Below are positions 59,661-64,000 of a stretch of DNA of 64,000 nt, one piece after another. Made by a program: the position numbers and the translations under genes. Source of the DNA: Gnetum montanum (Eukaryota > Streptophyta > Gnetopsida > Gnetales > Gnetaceae); assembly GCA_015680685.1 (NCBI GenBank), contig MNCI01006496.1, positions 268,954-332,953 of the forward strand, given 5' to 3'. Under the pieces are notes generated by a model, which did not search any database, was not told where the DNA came from, and saw only the letters and a program-made list of their open reading frames with translations. Within the stretch, counting starts at the first letter, position 1. Each line of letters starts with the position of its first letter.

Positions 59661-61600
59661 GTCTCCAAGATTCCAAGTCATCTCATAATGTTAAGTAACT
59701 AGGAAAAATTAGGCAAGAATCCATTCTATTCTTGCAATCATGATGAATCCCAAATATGTTAGCCAACATGATCCTAGTGTGATTGGGTTGGGTTTAATCA
59801 CCAAATGCTAGAATTGACCTTCCAAAAAATACATCTTAGCCTTCACACCTTACTAGAGTCTTTAGAACCTCCTATAACATGCCAAAGGATGCCAAAAGTA
59901 ATTATGTTGGAGGAATCATGCTAAAAACCCCTCACCCATGCTGACCAACATGGTCCTAGTATGGTCCCTTAGATTGTGGCCATTGTGGGAATTAATTGAG
60001 CATTTGAGAACATTCAAATTGGTGAAACATAGCCTTGGCACATTTTCAGAGCCTCTAGTAACCTTAGGATACCAAATAACAAGCCAAAGCAAGTTAAAAT
60101 TCACTTTAACCCTTATAACCACACTATAGAAGCCCTCATCCACACTGCCCAGCCTAGTCCTAGTGTGGATGCTCTATAGAAAATCAGAAATAGATCATAA
60201 ACATGCCAAATTAACATCCCAGTGCATCATACCAATCCTAAAACCTTCCCAAAGCCTTTATAGATCACCAAACCCTAAAAATTAGGTGGAAATTATCCAT
60301 AGTTTATCCTACTCTTTCCATTCATGCTAGGACTATGCTAGCTAGTGTAGTCTAGGGACAATGATTATATTAAGGCTCAAACAACCTCCAAGACTAATGA
60401 TTGTGTTTAAACCCTAGCTAGAAGTACTAGAAACCATAGGAACATAAGAAATTGGTTAATTTAATTCTATAACTTATCAAAAGCTAAAATCCAAATCCAA
60501 TCATGCTAAGGGAAGCTAGAGCCACATTGGCTAGCATGGCTCTAGCATGGTTTAGGCTCAAGACTAATTTTGCTAGCTCCAAAACACTCCAAATGGCTTA
60601 GAACTTAACCCATGAAGCCCATAACTTTTGTGGAGCCTTTAGAAATCATAAAGCCCTAGAAATTGAGTCAAAAATGACAAATATTCATCATGCCCCCCAT
60701 CCATGCTAGCTAGCATAGTCCAGTGGGGTATGATCATATCAGTAATCAAACAACATTTAATCTTGATAATTCCAAGCCTAATCCAAGGCCATGAACATTG
60801 GAAACCCTAGGAACTCAAAAACGTGGTTCATTTTCCATGAAAACGCATCAAAAAAATCAAGACCCAAGTGTAACTACATTGGGAATGACCAGAGGCATGC
60901 TGGCTAGCATGGCTTTAGCATAGTTAGAATTCCAAGAGGGTTTTACTAGTATTAATTCACTCAAAATGGTCTAGAACTTGACTAGGGAAACTTGAAAGCC
61001 TAAGATGTTGAAACTAGGAGCAATTTGGCATTTTTGACCATGGAAATGCCATGCTTTTATCATTCATGTTGGGACCAACCCCAACCATGCTAGCCAACAT
61101 GGCTTTCTAGGATAAGGTCCCAAAATCCACTTTTGGTAGCATGATTGGATCTTCAAATGACTTATTGATAACCATGATGCCCATATGTTATCTTAGGAAG
61201 ATAAGAAAACATAAAATTTAATCTTGAAATGCTGCAAACTTAGTTTTCTCATAGAACCACACTAGGGCCATGCTTGCCAATGTAGTCCTAGCATGGGTAG
61301 CATTTCTAGGTAGCATTTTTAATTTCTAGACATTAACATGACACCAAACATGATGAAAATTCATCCCTAGTGCACTACAATGCCAATACAGATCATTGGT
61401 ATCTCAAAACTAGCCATAATAAATCTAGAAACTCAAATTTTGACATCATCCATGCTAGGGCTTCTCCCACCCATGTTGGCCAACATTGATCTAGTGTGGT
61501 TCCAATGTGGATGCCAAAGGAAGCTTGATTGTTTCCTTTAAAAAACATCAAAATGAACTCTATAGGTGCCAAAAATATTTCATTAATCTTGCAGCCTATC
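59661..61600. repeat. ~190-bp satellite-like array, right part
   Basis: The motif CATGCTRGCYARCATGGTCCTAG (degenerate) recurs near 59755, 59935, 60141, 60330, 60520, 60705, 60898, 61088, 61270 and 61470, so ten units of ~185-205 bp. Each unit also has a CCTTTAGAAACC-like block. It continues the array at 43050-43581. Confidence 0.82.
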
Positions 61601-63428
61601 ACCATGGACCACTAAGGCCTAAAACTAGCAAAATCTAATCCTAATTGATCAATATTGATCATGTTTTACCCTATGTTAACTACCTTGACTAGCTTGGCCT
61701 TATTTCATTGTGTTTTAACTTATTTCTACCTTTTTTCCTATCATTAACCTTTATAGCTACATCATTTAGTGTCATTTGGCCTTATTTTCTTCATTTTATC
61801 ATCATTTGGCCTTTGTTTCACCCTGTTTGCCTTAATAAATTCCTAGTAACCTCCATTGATAATGTTTTGAGCTTGTTTTGCATTAATTTAGTTTTTTCGA
61901 CTTAGCTTTACTTTATTATTAAAGTATTTTATGTTGTTTAACAAATTTATTACATAGGTGCCACTTAATGTGCTTAGGTTATCACGCAAGAATGAGCTAG
62001 AAGGATGAAGAAGCAAATTCAGCTAGCCTTATAAGCCTAAATGAATCCCTCTTATCATGTTGATAGTCCAAGTTGACCTTACATACCTAAACCTTAAGCT
62101 TGAAACCATTCTACTATATAGCCATAACATCCTAAAGTAACTTGATTGCCATTGACCTTAAAGCCAAAAATATGATGAAGGATCCCTTAGTCAAAGGTTT
62201 CATCAAAGACCATGATGGTGAGGAGAAAGCACATGAAATCAAGTTCCTCACTAGAATCTAAACCTGCCCAAGATAACATCAAACCCTAACTACATCTAAC
62301 ACTCACATGTTTGCTTGTAGTGTTATTTATCATTGTTAACACATTGCAATGAATGACTGATGTTGATGACTCTGATGTTTTACAAAAATTTAACTTGCAT
62401 GCTTGCTCTCAATCTTTCTATTTGGAAAAGTCAATGAATTGCAAGTTTTTTAAATCAGATTCACATCACACACATTTCCATATGTTGTAAAAATGGTGAC
62501 CCATGATGACCTAGCCTACTAGTTATCTTATGTGGCCCTATGCATTGTATTTTAACAACATGCTTTCTTTGTCTTGTTTTCTTGTTCTCTTGGAGTTGTG
62601 CTTGTAGGATGAAGCTTGAATTCAATGTGGAGTTGCAACTCATTACAATAACAAGTTACCATGTGACCTTAATGCATAGGATTTGGTTAGCTTGTCATGA
62701 TATATCAAGAGTTCTTATTTTACATCATTGCCATTACTACTCCTTGAGCCCAAACTTGTTACAGGATTATAACCTTCCTCACTCTAAATAATAATGATGA
62801 CATATGTTTTATACTCATGCATTATGACCATATGATGTTTCCTTCATCATGCTCCATGTTCAAGTCCATTGAATGTAACAAATCGCATTCAATGTAAAGG
62901 AAAATTGAACTTGGCATTGGTAATGAAACCTAATGAAGTTCACCCTACAAAAAAGAAAAAGAGAGAAAAAGAAGAAAGAAAAAATAAGAAGGCAAATTAC
63001 CTAGAAGAGGAAAGGCTTATGAAGATTAAAAGATAGATCAATGGCTCTGAACATACAAAGAGAGGAGTTGAATGACCAAAGATACTTAGGAGTGGGATAT
63101 TGTTTCATCAATAACATTACTGAGTGATCTTTATCTTGAAAACATGAAGCAAAAGGACCTCACTAATTAGCCAAAATGTCATTCCCATAACTATAGCCAT
63201 GATGTCAACATTTGAAACTCATTGTTAACCTTGTAACCATTTCCTCATGAACAAACATAGCATTTAACCTATATAGTCTCATCATGATACTTATTCCATT
63301 ATCAAAAGTGCTCTTTAGCATGATTCAACACTATATGATCAAGTGCAGAGAGGAAACATTGGTAATGGACCTACAATGGTATTTTGTGTTCTTTATCGAT
63401 GTTTCGTGAGTTAATCCTCTAAGCATCA
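61601..63428 (+). other. 3' non-coding region of outer Tat
   Basis: It begins with a ~30-bp repeat copy (GGCCTAAAACTAGCAAA at 61616). No RT, RNase H or integrase is recognised. It matches the inner copy's 3' region at 62570-62620 and at its end (GTTCTTTATCGATGTTTCGTGAG, near 63389, against the inner TTCTTTGTCGACGCTTCTCGGG). Confidence 0.65.
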
Positions 63429-63443
63429 ACAAAGAGGGGCCAA
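63429..63443 (+). other. polypurine tract of outer Tat
   Basis: ACAAAGAGGGGCCAA before the LTR start TGAAAAATC, nearly identical to the inner copy's tract. Confidence 0.85.
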
Positions 63444-64000
63444 TGAAAAATCATTAATAAAATACATGTTGCAACTTTTTTGGCCTTGTAACCTTTGCCC
63501 TTATACTTGAGGTCATATTTTTATTCTAAATTATGAAATTTGTAATCCATGAGATGCAATCACACATACTTGAACTTTCAGGATTGAAAAATGCCTCATA
63601 AGTTGTTGTAGCCTCATTTTCCAAGTAGAAAAATTAATACCATGTCTATATTTAAGCTTGGGAAGGCTGAAAATGCCTTGGGAATTACCAAATTTTGTAT
63701 TTTCATGGGTTTTTGTGAAGGTATATCCTCACCGACGCTGGAACCATTTGCACCAAGCATTTGGGGGTTGGGTTTTCATTTTTTCAATAAAACCCAATGT
63801 AGTTTCCATCAAAACCAAGCATGGATGTCTCAAGAACAATGTTGGAATTCTAGGAGTTTCTACCTTCTCATGAAGCCAGTGTTTGAGTTGATGGGGATTT
63901 CATTATTTCACCAACTCCAACTTAGCTCCAGTTTATTTCTAGTGAGGATGGAACTTCCTAGCTAACTCATGTGCTTTTACAAAGCCAACATTGGAGTGGT
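63444..64000 (+). repeat. 3' LTR of outer Tat, cut by window end
   Basis: It aligns with 36978-37530 (shared GTAATCCATGAGATG, ATGCCTCATAAGTTGTTGTA, AATGCCTTGGGAA and CAACATTGGAGTGGT). The rest lies beyond 64000. The 107-codon open frame here (63642-63965) is LTR sequence. Confidence 0.88.

Larger units (their letters stand above)
36978..64000 (+). mobile_element. old Tat-like Ty3/gypsy element (outer), runs past window
   Basis: The sequence at 36978-37530 reappears at 63444-64000 in the same orientation (TGAAA start, TTTGGC(C)TTGTAACC, GTTTGTAATCCATGAGATG). These are the two LTRs of one element, the 3' copy being cut by the window end. Inside are gag and protease remnants (39200-42490), a ~30-bp array, a ~190-bp array and a long 3' non-coding region ending in a polypurine tract. 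I find no RT. A younger member of the same family is inserted at 43587-59655. Without it the element would be about 12 kb or more. Confidence 0.85.

Overview
This window is intergenic DNA from a large, repeat-dominated plant genome. The evidence is the plant lineages of its LTR retrotransposons (Ty1/copia, chromovirus, Athila-like, Tat with a second RNase H), very old and heavily mutated copies, several levels of nesting, and no intact host gene. A gymnosperm-like genome is my inference; the sequence does not prove it. I see no bacterial genes, tRNA, rRNA or CRISPR array. Several element boundaries are fixed by matching 5-bp target-site duplications (TSDs) that I read by eye.

Layout. (1) 1-4623: degenerate copia element, with its 5' LTR outside the window. 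(2) 4624-6016: unassigned AT-rich DNA with two short tandem arrays. (3) 6022-17433: chromovirus (Ty3/gypsy), TSD AATTG. Its coding remnant lies at 13690-16720; the 5' half is filled with other material, including a CpG-richer gene-like block, a putative LTR broken by a 699-N gap, and a minus-strand remnant. (4) 17439-23571: unassigned DNA plus a second gypsy pol remnant, split by a CpG-rich solo LTR (21157-22200, minus, TSD TAGAT). (5) 23786-34909: an LTR element (TSD AAGAA) whose recognisable cargo is an intronless copy of a host CCR4-type deadenylase. The cargo is itself split by an Athila-like element (24600-33072, TSD GGTAC). (6) 34915-36977: a decayed LTR half and AT-rich DNA.

(7) 36978 to beyond 64000: an old Tat-like element. 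Its interior holds gag and protease remnants, a ~30-bp tandem array and a ~190-bp satellite-like array. Inserted in that satellite is a younger member of the same family (43587-59655, TSD CACAT, 16 kb). The younger copy has gag, a Pro-rich linker with a repeated P-Y-V-V-x-V-P motif, protease, a pol with two RNase H domains and integrase, and a polypurine tract and 3' LTR. Between protease and pol it also carries a seven-exon gene on the opposite strand (48812-52425) with consensus splice sites and a TATA box upstream. Its non-coding parts are full of arrays built on TACGCTG / GCGTATACGC and of ~30-bp repeats ending in TAAACTA.

Nothing looks currently functional: every pol has stops or deletions. 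Many stops are TAG or TAA at Gln positions, the expected decay of methylated C. The most interesting items are the spliced antisense gene, the palindromic arrays, the captured CCR4 gene and the satellite inside the older Tat element. Several single-N joins are assembly artefacts (duplicated flanks at 17155 and 33634, a lost RT core at 54231).
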